Assembly (NCBI GenBank): GCA_934792625.1
Contig: CAKVON010000009.1
Location: forward strand, 3,978 to 67,977
Direction of reading: 5' to 3'
DNA from: an uncultured Atopobiaceae bacterium
Lineage (GTDB): Bacteria > Actinomycetota > Coriobacteriia > Coriobacteriales > Atopobiaceae
Length of the DNA: 64,000 nt
Of this stretch, positions 37,592 to 46,233 are shown piece after piece. A program made the translations under genes and the position numbers. The notes beneath the pieces are model-generated. The model did no database searches. It saw nothing but the letters and a program-made list of their open reading frames with translations, and had not been told where the DNA came from. Position 1 is the first letter of the stretch. The number at the start of each line of letters is the position of its first letter.

Positions 37592-37632
37592 GGCGCGGGT
37601 TTCCCAGGATTGGAGGGAAGCCCGCGCCGTTC
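37592..37632 (+). terminator. Terminator of the glycerol-phosphate oxidoreductase operon
   Basis: Arms 37592-37605 and 37615-37628 pair over 14 bp (one T-G), followed by GTTCTTCT. An AT-rich patch with TTTTAAATAAAG (about 37571) precedes it. Confidence 0.85.
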
Positions 37633-37693
37633 TTCTCGCCAATGTCTCCGATGTCAAGACTGGAATCGGGGCATGTCTTCCCTAACATTTGGG

Positions 37694-37867
37694 GTGCCGG
37701 CCCCCTGCGACGCAAACTGGGTGAACCGACAAGTTCTTCGAGGGAGTCCGGGTCCCGTCCGCAGTACGGGCATCCCCCGTTGGTGGGGAAGCCGGAGACG
37801 TAGACGGGTAGGACACCCACCTTTTGTGAGGTGGGTTCATTGGGCGCCGCAGGGGTACGGCTTTTTT
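37694..37867 (+). ncRNA. ssrS: Probable 6S RNA
   Basis: About 170 bases whose ends pair: GCCG (37696) with CGGC (37858), then CCCCTGCG with CGCAGGGG and CGC with GCG, followed by six T residues. Inside are a three-way arm closed by TCCGG/CCGGA with two hairpins, then a 3' hairpin ACCCACC/GGTGGGT followed by TTCA, and GGGGAAGCCGGAG. These resemble conserved 6S features (for example CACC...GGTTCA and GAAGCC in proteobacterial 6S). TGAACC at 37722 could also pair with GGTTCA, as in a 6S central-bubble switch. A TAACAT -10 box is at 37683-37688. 6S RNA binds the housekeeping RNA polymerase in slow growth. The class is assigned by eye. Confidence 0.65.
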
Positions 37868-37966
37868 GTGCCGTGGGGGTGTCGCGCAGGTGCGCGCCTC
37901 GCCGAAATCCGGTCGCGCCCGGTTGGTATCCTTGGTGGGATAACCAAAGTGACGGGAGGCCATCCG

Positions 37967-40738
37967 ATGGCACAGCAGGACGCAGGAAAGAACGTCGACG
38001 CGGATGTCGAGAGGGACGCCGAGAAGGACGCGCCTGTCGCGCCTGTGGACGCCGAGGCGGCTGTCCCGGCCAGCCGCACCATCGCCGTGATCGACGGCAA
38101 CTCGCTCATGCACAGGGCGTTCCACGCCATCCGGCAGCCGATGTCCGCGCCCGACGGCCGTGCGACCAACGCGCTGTTCGGCTTCTTCAACATGCTGGTC
38201 AAGTTCGTCGAGACCTTCTCGCCCGACGGCGTGATCTGCGCGTTCGACAAGGGCAAGCCCCGCGTCCGCATGGAGATGCTGCCCCAGTACAAGGCACAGC
38301 GCCCGCCGATGGACCCGTCCCTGCACGAGCAGTTCCCCATGGTGAAGGACCTTCTGCGCTCGATGGACGTGCCCGTGGTCGAGCTCGAGGGCTGGGAGGG
38401 CGACGACATCCTGGGCACGCTGGCGCGCCGTGGCGAGGCCGCCGGCTACACGATGCTCCTGGTCACGGGCGACCGCGACATGTACCAGCTGGTTACCGAC
38501 CGCGTGAGGGTCGTCTCCACGCGCAAGGGCGTCTCGGACGTGAGCGTCATGACCCCCGACAGCGTCGACGACCTGTACCACGGCATCACGCCCGACCTGG
38601 TTCCGGACTTCTACGGCCTGAAGGGCGACTCCTCCGACAACATCCCTGGCGTGCCCGGCATCGGCCCCAAGAAGGCGGCGGCCCTCATCTGCCAGTACGG
38701 CAACCTCGACGAGGTCATCGCGCACGCCGACGAGGTCAAGGGCAAGATGGGCGAGAACCTGCGCGCCCACGTGGACGACGCCCTGCTGTCTCGCCGCGTG
38801 GCCACCATCCGCACAGACGCCCCGATCGAGCTCGACCTGGCCGACGCGCGCTTCCCGACCTTCGACCCCGACGCGGTCATGGCGTCCTTCTCCGAGCTTG
38901 GCTTCACCGGCATGGTCCAGCGCATCGTTCGCCTTGCGGGCGGGCAGGCAGGTGCCGCCGGCACGACCGCGCCCGCGTCTTGCGAGGTCGGCGAGCCCGT
39001 CTGCGGCGACGACGCCGTGACGCTGGTGCGCGATGCCGTCACGCGCGGCGAGTGGGTCGGTGTGCGCATGGGTGCCGGCGACGCCTCGGGCCAGATGGCG
39101 TTCGACCTGGGTGACGGCAGTTCGCGGGTCCTGTGGGCCTCGTGCGAGGCCGGCCTGGCGCGCCTGGACGGAGGCTTGGCCGACGACATGCTCGAGCTGC
39201 TGCTTCGCGAGGGCCGCGTGTGCGCCGGCGACGTCAAGGCGCTCGTCCGCGAGCTATGCCCCATCGACAGCTCCGAGCCCGCCCGCGTGGATGCGTCCGA
39301 GCTCGATCCTGCGCGCCTGTTTGACGTGGGCGTTGCCATGTACCTGCTGAAGAGCGACCGTGACTCCTACGACCCCATCGAACTTCTCGGCAGCGAGCTT
39401 GGGCTGGGGAGCCTGCCGCAGCCGACCGACGACGTCCCTGCGGAGGCGCTCGACGCCGTGGCCTCGCGCCTGGAGCGCGAGCCCTTGGCCGCTCGCCTTG
39501 CGGACGAGGGCTCAGGCAAGCTGTTCGACGAGGTCGAGATGCCCCTGCTTCCGGTGCTGATGGCGATGGAGCGTCGCGGCCTGCACGCCGACGCCAATAT
39601 CCTGTGCCGTCAGTCCGCCGAGCTCGGCGACGAGATTGCCCTCATGGTCGAGAAGATCCACGCGGCGGCGGGGGAGGACTTCAACGTCGACTCGCCCCAG
39701 CAGCTCTCGCATGTCCTGTTCGACGTGCTGGGCCTTCCCACCAAGGGCCTCAAGAAGACAAAGAAGGGCTTCTACTCCACCAACGCGAAGGTGCTGGGCG
39801 AGCTTGCCCGCACCAACGACGTCGTGGCGGAGGTCCTCGAGTACCGCGAGCGCGCCAAGATCAAGAGCACCTACCTCGACGCGCTTCCCGCCCTGATCAA
39901 GGGCGACGGCCGCATCCACACCACGCTCAACCAGACGGTCGCGGCCACGGGACGCCTTTCGAGCTCCGACCCCAACTTGCAGAACATCCCCACGCGCTCC
40001 GAGCTGGGGCACCGCGTGCGCACCGCCTTCACCGTGCCCGAGGGTCATGTCTTTCTGGCGTGCGACTACTCGCAGATCGAGCTGCGCCTGCTCGCGCACC
40101 TCTCGGCCGACGAGCACCTGGTCGCCGCCTTCAACGAGGGAGCCGACTTCCACGCGGCGACCGCCGCGCGCGTGTTCGGCGTGCCCGTCGACCAGGTGAC
40201 CCCGCAGCTGCGCAGCCGCGCCAAGGCTGTCAACTTCGGCATCGTATACGGCCAGCAGGCCTATGGCCTGGCAAGTTCGCTCAAGATCGGCCGCGCGGAG
40301 GCCCAGGCCATGATCGACCGCTACTTCGAGGCCTACCCGGGCGTCGACGCGTTTTTGCGCGAGCAGGTCGAGCTCGCTCGCAAGCTCGGCTACGCGACCA
40401 CGATGTACGGACGCCGCCGCTATATGCGCGACATCAACAGCCGCAACTTCCAGCTGCGCTCGTTTGCCGAGCGCACGGCGATGAACCACCCGATGCAGGG
40501 CACCGCCGCCGACATCATCAAGATCGCCATGGTGCGCGTGGAGCGTCGCCTGGCCGAGGAGGGCCTGCGCTCCAGGCTCGTCCTGCAGATTCACGACGAA
40601 CTCGACTTCGAGGTCCCCGTCGACGAGATCGACGCACTGTCCGAGCTCGTCCGCGAGACGATGGAGGGCGTCGCCGAGCTGCGCGTGCCGCTTCTGGCCG
40701 ACGTCTCCTACGGCGACAACTGGGCCGAGGCCAAGTAG
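37967..40738 (+). CDS. polA: DNA polymerase I
   Basis: A 923-residue DNA repair and Okazaki-fragment enzyme. Residues 1-40 are an acidic extension, then the 5'-3' exonuclease (IDGNSLMHRAFHAI; GDRDMYQLV; KGDSSDNIPGVPGIGPKKA). The central 3'-5' exonuclease-like region (about 320-500) lacks recognisable catalytic acidic motifs, as in many Gram-positive Pol I. The polymerase domain is intact: TGRLSSSDPNLQNIP (motif 1), ACDYSQIELRLLAHLS (A), RSRAKAVNFGIVYG (B) and LQIHDELDFEVP (C). ATG at 37967 follows GGGAGG. A 6S-like RNA lies just upstream. It is convergent with rnhA. Confidence 0.96.
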   Translation: MAQQDAGKNVDADVERDAEKDAPVAPVDAEAAVPASRTIAVIDGNSLMHRAFHAIRQPMSAPDGRATNALFGFFNMLVKFVETFSPDGVICAFDKGKPRVRMEMLPQYKAQRPPMDPSLHEQFPMVKDLLRSMDVPVVELEGWEGDDILGTLARRGEAAGYTMLLVTGDRDMYQLVTDRVRVVSTRKGVSDVSVMTPDSVDDLYHGITPDLVPDFYGLKGDSSDNIPGVPGIGPKKAAALICQYGNLDEVIAHADEVKGKMGENLRAHVDDALLSRRVATIRTDAPIELDLADARFPTFDPDAVMASFSELGFTGMVQRIVRLAGGQAGAAGTTAPASCEVGEPVCGDDAVTLVRDAVTRGEWVGVRMGAGDASGQMAFDLGDGSSRVLWASCEAGLARLDGGLADDMLELLLREGRVCAGDVKALVRELCPIDSSEPARVDASELDPARLFDVGVAMYLLKSDRDSYDPIELLGSELGLGSLPQPTDDVPAEALDAVASRLEREPLAARLADEGSGKLFDEVEMPLLPVLMAMERRGLHADANILCRQSAELGDEIALMVEKIHAAAGEDFNVDSPQQLSHVLFDVLGLPTKGLKKTKKGFYSTNAKVLGELARTNDVVAEVLEYRERAKIKSTYLDALPALIKGDGRIHTTLNQTVAATGRLSSSDPNLQNIPTRSELGHRVRTAFTVPEGHVFLACDYSQIELRLLAHLSADEHLVAAFNEGADFHAATAARVFGVPVDQVTPQLRSRAKAVNFGIVYGQQAYGLASSLKIGRAEAQAMIDRYFEAYPGVDAFLREQVELARKLGYATTMYGRRRYMRDINSRNFQLRSFAERTAMNHPMQGTAADIIKIAMVRVERRLAEEGLRSRLVLQIHDELDFEVPVDEIDALSELVRETMEGVAELRVPLLADVSYGDNWAEAK

Positions 40739-40772
40739 CGCCCGCGCCTTCCGGGTCGCGTCCGATTCGATT

Positions 40773-40814
40773 CCTGCCGAGAAGTGCCGCGAGGTCGCGG
40801 TCCTTCTCGGCAGG
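40773..40814. terminator. Hairpin between polA and rnhA made of two inverted motif copies
   Basis: CCTGCCGAGAAG (40773-40784) and CTTCTCGGCAGG (40803-40814) are a perfect 12-base inverted repeat, with an inner CCGCGA/TCGCGG stem. It lies between converging genes; there is no clear T run. Confidence 0.65.
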
Positions 40815-40820
40815 CGAGCG

Positions 40821-41303
40821 TTAGCCCTCGAAGCCCTCGTCGTCGCGCTGCAGGGAGCTCGGCGCGTCGGCGGCCGAGGTGGCCAGCTCGTCGCAGCGCT
40901 CGTTGAGCTCGTGGCCCGCGTGACCCTTGACCCACACGAACGTCACGTCGTGCGGCTCCATCGCGGCGGTCAGCCGACGCCACAGGTCCGGGTTCTTGAC
41001 GGGCTTCTTCGCGGCGGTCTTCCAGCCGTTTCTCTGCCAACCGCGAATCCAGCCCTTGTTGACGGCGTTGACCACGTACTGCGAGTCGGAGTGGACCTCG
41101 ACCTCGCAGCCAAACTTGAGCGCCTCCAGCGCGGCGGCCACGCCCATGATCTCCATGCGGTTGTTGGTCGTGCGGCGGAACCCCTCCGACAGCTCGCGGC
41201 GGTGCGTGACTCCCTTTGAGTCGGTGCACAGCAGCACGGCGCCGTAGCCTCCGGGTCCGGGGTTGCCCTTGCTCGAGCCGTCGGTGTAGATGGTCACTTT
41301 CAC
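40821..41303 (-). CDS. rnhA: Ribonuclease HI
   Basis: A 160-residue cytoplasmic enzyme that cuts RNA in RNA-DNA hybrids. All catalytic residues are visible: Asp in [16 protein letters not shown], Glu in [16 protein letters not shown], Asp in [11 protein letters not shown], and the His/Asp pair in [16 protein letters not shown]. The basic handle region ([27 protein letters not shown]) is present, as in E. coli. The start is GTG at 41303 after AAGGAGT; the longer frame to 41633 crosses the divergent gene. The acidic tail is slightly long. Confidence 0.95.
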   Translation of the reverse strand: MKVTIYTDGSSKGNPGPGGYGAVLLCTDSKGVTHRRELSEGFRRTTNNRMEIMGVAAALEALKFGCEVEVHSDSQYVVNAVNKGWIRGWQRNGWKTAAKKPVKNPDLWRRLTAAMEPHDVTFVWVKGHAGHELNERCDELATSAADAPSSLQRDDEGFEG

Positions 41304-41547
41304 GTGGGAAGACTCCTTCGCGTGGTGGTTCGGGCCGCTATGCCCCGTCGTGTCGGGGTCGCCGCGTCGTCGTTTCGATTTCGTCTCGAAGCCGTACGTG
41401 GCGGTAGACCATGGTAACGCTTGGGTATAGTAAGTCTTGGTAAACAAAATGACATCGCATGCCGAGAAGGATCGTGGGGTCGAGTGTGTCTGACCATGCC
41501 CGTCATGATGTGGCGAGCGGTTCGTACGGCATGCGTGGGAGGTGCTT

Positions 41548-41931
41548 ATGCCCGGAATCGCCAACATCGTCATCGTCGCCGTTGTCGTCGCGCTTGCGAT
41601 CGTGGGTGTCGTTCGTGCCGTGGGCTCGGCCACGGGCAGGCGCGACTGCTGCTCGGGCGCGCGTCGCGACGTCGCGGGCGGCGGTCGCGTGGCGGTCGTC
41701 GACCATGACGAGTCGCATTACCTTTACGTCTACGAGCTGCGCGTGAGCGGCATGAGCTGCGGGCATTGCGCCGCGACGGTGGAGGACGCGCTCAACGCGC
41801 TGGGCGGCACCTGGGCCACGGTCGACCTGCGCGCGGGTCGGGCCAGGGTCCTCTCGAAGGCGGAGCTCGACCCCGCGGCACTTCTCGCCAGTGTGCGCGA
41901 GGCGGGCTACGAGGCTCACCTGGCTGACTGA
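41548..41931 (+). CDS. Small membrane protein with heavy-metal-associated (HMA) domain
   Basis: A 127-residue protein. An N-terminal hydrophobic helix (about 5-24, [19 protein letters not shown]) leads to a short RRDCCSG cysteine segment, resembling the FeoB-associated cysteine-rich small proteins. Residues 58-127 are an HMA domain of CopZ type with the metal site [15 protein letters not shown]. It probably binds a soft metal such as copper(I) at the membrane face. No copper ATPase or feoB is close. ATG at 41548 follows GGGAGG; GTG at 41542 is an alternative. A motif copy (TGCCGAGAAGG) is in the leader at 41460. Confidence 0.8.
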   Translation: MPGIANIVIVAVVVALAIVGVVRAVGSATGRRDCCSGARRDVAGGGRVAVVDHDESHYLYVYELRVSGMSCGHCAATVEDALNALGGTWATVDLRAGRARVLSKAELDPAALLASVREAGYEAHLAD

Positions 41932-41963
41932 TGGACGGGGGCGGCCCGCCCGAGGGCCCGCGG

Positions 41964-42701
41964 CTAGCGTCCGACGGTGTTGAGCCTGTCGATCACGGCG
42001 GGAATGTCCTCGGCAAGCTTGTCCAGGGGCCCGCGCCACACGGCGCGGCCGGGGCGGCCGTGGCCCACGTATGCCGTGGCGAGCCCGATGTCGGGGCGCG
42101 GGAAGTCGCGTCGCGCGTCGTTGCCGACCATCAGGCACTCCTCGGGGACCAGCCCGAGCGCCGCGATGGTCTGCTGGTAGTAGCGGGCCTGCGGCTTGAG
42201 CCGCGTCGAGTTGCCCATGTGGGTCACGAGGTCGAAGTCGCCCGTCGCAAAGCCCGCCCAGCGCAGGCGCGTCGCGATGCAGTCGCGCGTGAACACGGGG
42301 TTGGTGGCAAGCGCCGCCGCGAGGCCCATCTCGCGGACGCGTCCCACGCATTCGTGGGCGCCCGGCTGCGGGACCGCGCGGATGAGGCGGTCGTTCTTGC
42401 CAGGGAGAACCTCGCGGTCGTAGTACGAGATCGCGTCGGCGATCACGGGGTCGTCGACGGGAATCCGGGTGAGCCTGCGCACGCAGTCGGCGTAGACAGC
42501 CTCGTTGGTGTCGGAGTCCATGCGATTGCCGTCGCTCATCGCGAGGTAGCCCTTGCCCATGGCCCAGGCCACGCGCGCGGGGTTCATGCTCGCGACCTCG
42601 CCGAGAAGTGCGCTCATGTCGCTGACGTAGCGGGCCATGAAGGCGGTGAGGTTCAAGCTCAGGAGCGTGTCGTCCATGTCGAAGAGAACCGCCTTGATCA
42701 C
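41964..42701 (-). CDS. HAD-superfamily hydrolase
   Basis: A 245-residue cytoplasmic HAD phosphatase-like protein. Motif I is VLFDMDDTLLSLN, motif II at ALATNPVF, motif III lysine in STRLKPQARYY and motif IV in CLMVGNDARRDFPRPDIGLATAYVG. A helical cap lies between 15 and 95. The second aspartate position (DMDDT) fits a phosphatase. The substrate is unknown. GTG at 42701 is preceded by GAGGGA at good spacing; an ATG at 42722 would add seven residues but has no ribosome binding site. TACAAT at 42749-42754 on this strand may be the -10 box. Confidence 0.85.
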   Translation of the reverse strand: MIKAVLFDMDDTLLSLNLTAFMARYVSDMSALLGEVASMNPARVAWAMGKGYLAMSDGNRMDSDTNEAVYADCVRRLTRIPVDDPVIADAISYYDREVLPGKNDRLIRAVPQPGAHECVGRVREMGLAAALATNPVFTRDCIATRLRWAGFATGDFDLVTHMGNSTRLKPQARYYQQTIAALGLVPEECLMVGNDARRDFPRPDIGLATAYVGHGRPGRAVWRGPLDKLAEDIPAVIDRLNTVGR

Positions 42702-43009
42702 GCGAACATCCCTCGCAGTCATGTAAATTGGCCGTCTGACGGATAGCGATTGTACCCACCAAGCCATGCCCGAACCCCGCCACGGCACTTCTCGGCAAGA
42801 AAACCAATGGGAATGCGCGGTTGACGCTTGAAAAACGCGGGCAAGTCAAGGTACCCTAGCAGACGCATGACTAGGACGGTCATGCATCCGTATCTGTCGG
42901 CCCCCGAGCATGTAATTTGCGAGTCGGTGTCAGGAGTTCGCGCTCCAGGCAATGCACTGCAGGCGATGACCATGGGATCGGGGCCCCGCTTTTCGAAAGG
43001 GGTCCACCT
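42702..43009. other. Divergent control region of the HAD gene and rpsA
   Basis: No gene is seen in these 308 bases. It holds a single motif copy GCACTTCTCGGCA (42785-42797), the probable rpsA promoter TTGAAA (42828-42833), 18 bases, TACCCT (42852-42857), and an rpsA leader of about 145 bases with hairpins CATGAC/GTCATG (42866-42884) and GGAG/CTCC near 42935. Leader structure may serve S1 autoregulation, as known in E. coli, but the folds are not the same. Confidence 0.55.
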
Positions 43010-44147
43010 TTGAGTGAGATTCAGAACTCGTCCATCTTCTCTCTCGACGACGTTTCCGACGAGGAGATGAACAACCTCATCGACGGCACCATCACCGATT
43101 TCGGTGAGGGCGATCTGGTGACGGGCACCGTCGTCAAGATCGAGCGCGATGAGGTCCTGCTTGACATCGGCTTCAAGTCCGAGGGCGTCATCCCCGTCCG
43201 CGAGCTTTCCATCCGCAAGGATGCCAACCCCGCCGACATCGTCAGCATGGGCGACACCATCGAGGCCCTGGTTCTCCAGAAGGAGGACAAGGACGGTCGT
43301 CTGATCCTCTCCAAGAAGCGTGCCGAGTACGAGCGCGCCTGGAACCGCATCGAGGAGAAGTTCAACGGCGGCGAGAACGTCGAGGGCGAGGTCATCGAGG
43401 TTGTCAAGGGCGGCCTGATCCTCGACATCGGCCTGCGTGGCTTCCTGCCCGCCTCCCTCGTCGACCTCCATCGAGGCCCGCGTCATCGAGATGGACCGCA
43501 ACCGCAACAACGTCGTCCTCTCCCGTCGCGTCGTGCTCGAGGAGGCCCGCAAGGCCGAGCGCACCGAGATCCTCTCGAAGCTCAAGCCCGGCATGCGCCT
43601 CAAGGGCACCGTCTCCTCGATCGTCGACTTCGGCGCCTTCGTCGACCTCGGCGGCATCGATGGCCTGATTCACATCTCCGAGCTCTCTTGGAACCACGTC
43701 AACCACCCCTCCGAGGTCGTCAAGGTCGGCCAGGAGGTCGAGGTTCAGGTTCTCGACGTCGACCTCAACCGCGAGCGCATCTCGCTGGGCCTGAAGCAGA
43801 CCACCGAGGATCCCTGGCACACCCTCGTCAAGAAGTACCCCGTCGGCGCCATCGTTGAGGGCTCCGTCACCAAGCTCGTCACCTTCGGCGCCTTCGTCGA
43901 CCTCGGTGAGGGCATCGAGGGCCTGGTCCACATCTCCGAGATGGCCAAGCAGCACGTCGACGCTCCCGCGCAGGTCTGCGCCGTGGGCGACAAGGTCCAG
44001 GTCAAGGTCATGGAGATCGACCTCGACCGTCGTCGCATCTCCCTGTCCATGAAGGCCGCTGCCGAGACGCTGGGCGTCGAGGTCGAGGTCAAGCCCATGG
44101 ACAAGCCCGAGGGCGAGGCCGAGGAGACCGCCGAGGACGCCGAGTAG
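43010..44147 (+). pseudogene. rpsA: 30S ribosomal protein S1, reading frame broken
   Basis: S1 binds mRNA on the 30S subunit. The 5' part (TTG at 43010 after AAAGGGG) reads SEIQNSSIFSLDDVSDEEMN through S1 domain 1 and into domain 2, to GLRGFLPASLVDL at 43468. From 43470 the family sequence resumes one frame over: IEARVIEMDRNRNNVVLSRR, then intact domains 3 (GTVSSIVDFGAFVDL) and 4 (GSVTKLVTFGAFVDL), ending at 44147. The roughly 13 residues normally between these points (an RRVRDLxPYxG-type stretch) are absent. That fits loss of 38 bases, so frame and domain 2 are both broken. It may be a sequencing or assembly error. Confidence 0.85.
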
Positions 44148-44183
44148 GCATCCAACCCTGGCTCCATAGCTCCAACTGTTTTG

Positions 44184-44217
44184 CGGGGGGCGCCGAGAGG
44201 CGGCCCCCGTTTTTTTG
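44184..44217 (+). terminator. Terminator after rpsA
   Basis: CGGGGG...CGCC pairs with GGCG...CCCCCG (one G-G mismatch, loop GAGA), followed by seven T residues. Confidence 0.9.
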
Positions 44218-44438
44218 GCCTGGTGTTTGTATTTCGGTGGATGGCGCATTTCCTGGATGATTGCCTACATATGTAAAAAATCAATTTCCGTCTGAATGAA
44301 AATGATGCCGTTCCCTGGTCATTTGTCGGAAGTTCGTGCATAGTCTGACCCAAGCAATTTTGGAGTGGGGCTCTTCTCGACCCCTCTTGGCTGCGGATGC
44401 CGCGTTTTGCGCGTCCCATGACACGAAAGAAGGAAGAT

Positions 44439-46064
44439 ATGGCGAACTTCGTTTCCCGCCGTCAGTTCCTGCAGGGTTCTGCCCTCGCCGCCTCTGGCGT
44501 CGCGGCCATGTCGCTTGTTGGCTGCGGTGGCTCTGGCGACGACGGTGGCGACAAGAAGAAGGTCTTCCGCTTTGGCCAGGCCAACGCCAAGGAGGGGCTG
44601 GACATGCAGAAGTCCACGAACTCCAAGTCCTCCTCGGTCATCGACCACGTCGTCGAGACTCCCCTTCGCTTCACCGAGGACAACGAGCTCATCCCCTGCA
44701 TGCTCAAAGAGGTTCCGACGGTCGAGTCCGACGGTGTCACCTACAAGTGCGAGCTTAACGAGGGCATGAAGTGGCACGATGGCACCGAGGTCAAGGCCTC
44801 TGACATCAAGTACACCTTCGAGCGCATGTTCGATCCTGCCACCGGTGCCAAGTCGACCTATATGTATGACATGATCAAGGGCGCCAAGGAGAAGCTCGCT
44901 GGCACTGCCACCGAGATCGAGGGCATCGTCGTCGAGGACGACACCCACATCACCTTTACCCTGACCGAGCCTTTTGCCTGCTTCACCAAGAACATCGGCA
45001 TCAACTACGCCAGCATCTATCCCGAGGCTGGTCTCAAGAAGGCTGGCGACAAGTGGGGCACTGGTACCGACATCTATGGCTGCGGTCCCTACAAGCTCGT
45101 CTCCAACGACGACTCCACCGAGGTCACCTTCGAGCCGTTCGAGGACTACTACGGCGATAAGGCCAAGCTCGACAAGATTGTCATCAAGTACATCGATGAC
45201 GAGAACACCAAGATGATGTCCTTCAAGAACGGCGAGATTGACATGTGCGACCTCAACGCCACCCTGCTCAAGCAGTATAAGGGGGATGCCGACGTCAAGG
45301 ACCTCATCAACCAGTACGGCCCGCTTGGCGTGACCTTCGTCAACCTCAACCTCAAGAACAAGTATCTTGCCGACAAGCGTGTCCGTCAGGCCCTCTCGTT
45401 GGCCATCAACCGCCAGGAGCTCGTCGACACCGTCATGAACGGTGCGGGCACCGTCGCCTCTGGCTGGCTCAACCCCAAGACCCCGGGCTTTGACGACTCC
45501 GCCGAGGCCTTCCCCTACGACGTCGACAAGGCCAAGGCCCTTCTCAAGGAGGCCGGCGTCGATGGCATCTCGCTGACCTGTGGCGTGCGTGCCGCCGACC
45601 AGCCCGTCATGGTCGCCGTCCAGGACTACTGGAAGAAGATCGGCGTCGACCTGAAGGTCAACGTCCAGGATGCCGCCAAGTGGTCTGCCGACTGGGCCGC
45701 CGGCTCCCTCGAGATTACCGAGCTGTCCTGGCACCCGCTGTACGCCGATGCCGACAACCACATGTACACCTACTTCTACAGCGAGAACGCCAAGGGCAAG
45801 AGCTCGTTCTACAACAACCCCGAGTTCGACAAGCTCATGGACGAGGCTCGCAAGTCCACCGACGAGGACAAGCGCGTCGAGCTTTACAAGAAGGCCGACG
45901 ACATCCTGACCCGCCAGGACTATGCCACCCTGCCGCTGTTCTACCCGAAGTTCCAGTTCGTTGCCAAGGACTACGTCAAGAACGCCAAGGTCGGCAACCT
46001 GATCTACCACATGCGCGACATCGACGTGGACACCGGTGCCGACGACTACACCGGCGAGGAGTAG
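44439..46064 (+). CDS. oppA: Oligopeptide ABC transporter, substrate-binding lipoprotein
   Basis: A 541-residue extracellular peptide-binding protein (family 5). The N-terminus SRRQFLQGSALAASGVAAMSLVGC joins a Tat-like motif with a lipobox, like the binding protein at 29948. The mature part has TPLRFTEDNELIPCMLKEV, YKCELNEGMKWHDGTEVKASDIKYTFERM, LKNKYLADKRVRQALSLAINRQELVD and YFYSENAKGKSSFYNNPEFDKLM. ATG at 44439 follows AAGGAAG; an earlier ATG at 44397 has no binding site. The last third is the usual second ligand lobe. A hairpin separates it from oppB. Confidence 0.94.
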   Translation: MANFVSRRQFLQGSALAASGVAAMSLVGCGGSGDDGGDKKKVFRFGQANAKEGLDMQKSTNSKSSSVIDHVVETPLRFTEDNELIPCMLKEVPTVESDGVTYKCELNEGMKWHDGTEVKASDIKYTFERMFDPATGAKSTYMYDMIKGAKEKLAGTATEIEGIVVEDDTHITFTLTEPFACFTKNIGINYASIYPEAGLKKAGDKWGTGTDIYGCGPYKLVSNDDSTEVTFEPFEDYYGDKAKLDKIVIKYIDDENTKMMSFKNGEIDMCDLNATLLKQYKGDADVKDLINQYGPLGVTFVNLNLKNKYLADKRVRQALSLAINRQELVDTVMNGAGTVASGWLNPKTPGFDDSAEAFPYDVDKAKALLKEAGVDGISLTCGVRAADQPVMVAVQDYWKKIGVDLKVNVQDAAKWSADWAAGSLEITELSWHPLYADADNHMYTYFYSENAKGKSSFYNNPEFDKLMDEARKSTDEDKRVELYKKADDILTRQDYATLPLFYPKFQFVAKDYVKNAKVGNLIYHMRDIDVDTGADDYTGEE

Positions 46065-46117
46065 GGTCGAGCTCGCCATGCGTGAAAGAGGATAACCGGC
46101 CGTTATTGACGGCTAGG

Positions 46118-46150
46118 GGAGGGCGCCTCACACCCTGGGGCGCCCTCCTT
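46118..46150 (+). other. Hairpin between oppA and oppB
   Basis: GGAGGGCGCC (46118-46127) and GGCGCCCTCC (46139-46148) form a perfect 10-bp stem with only TT after it; a smaller GCCGT/ACGGC stem precedes it near 46098. Weak termination or mRNA protection would favour oppA product over the membrane subunits. Confidence 0.6.
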
Positions 46151-46233
46151 ACGGATATCAATAGTCAGTTTGGAAGATTGCCGCCCCAGCTATCCCTGGG
46201 CGGCGACGAGACACAGGAGAGGGGAGATGTCGG

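Noticed and set aside
37592..37866. Riboswitch in the polA leader
   Set aside because: The structure has paired ends, a T6 terminator and a 100-base gap to polA. That fits a free-standing RNA better than an aptamer, and no aptamer core was recognised.
43437..44147. Separate S1-domain gene starting at 43437
   Set aside because: Its first ten or so residues are out-of-frame reading of the upstream half; from 43470 it is the natural continuation of rpsA, so the two parts are one broken gene.
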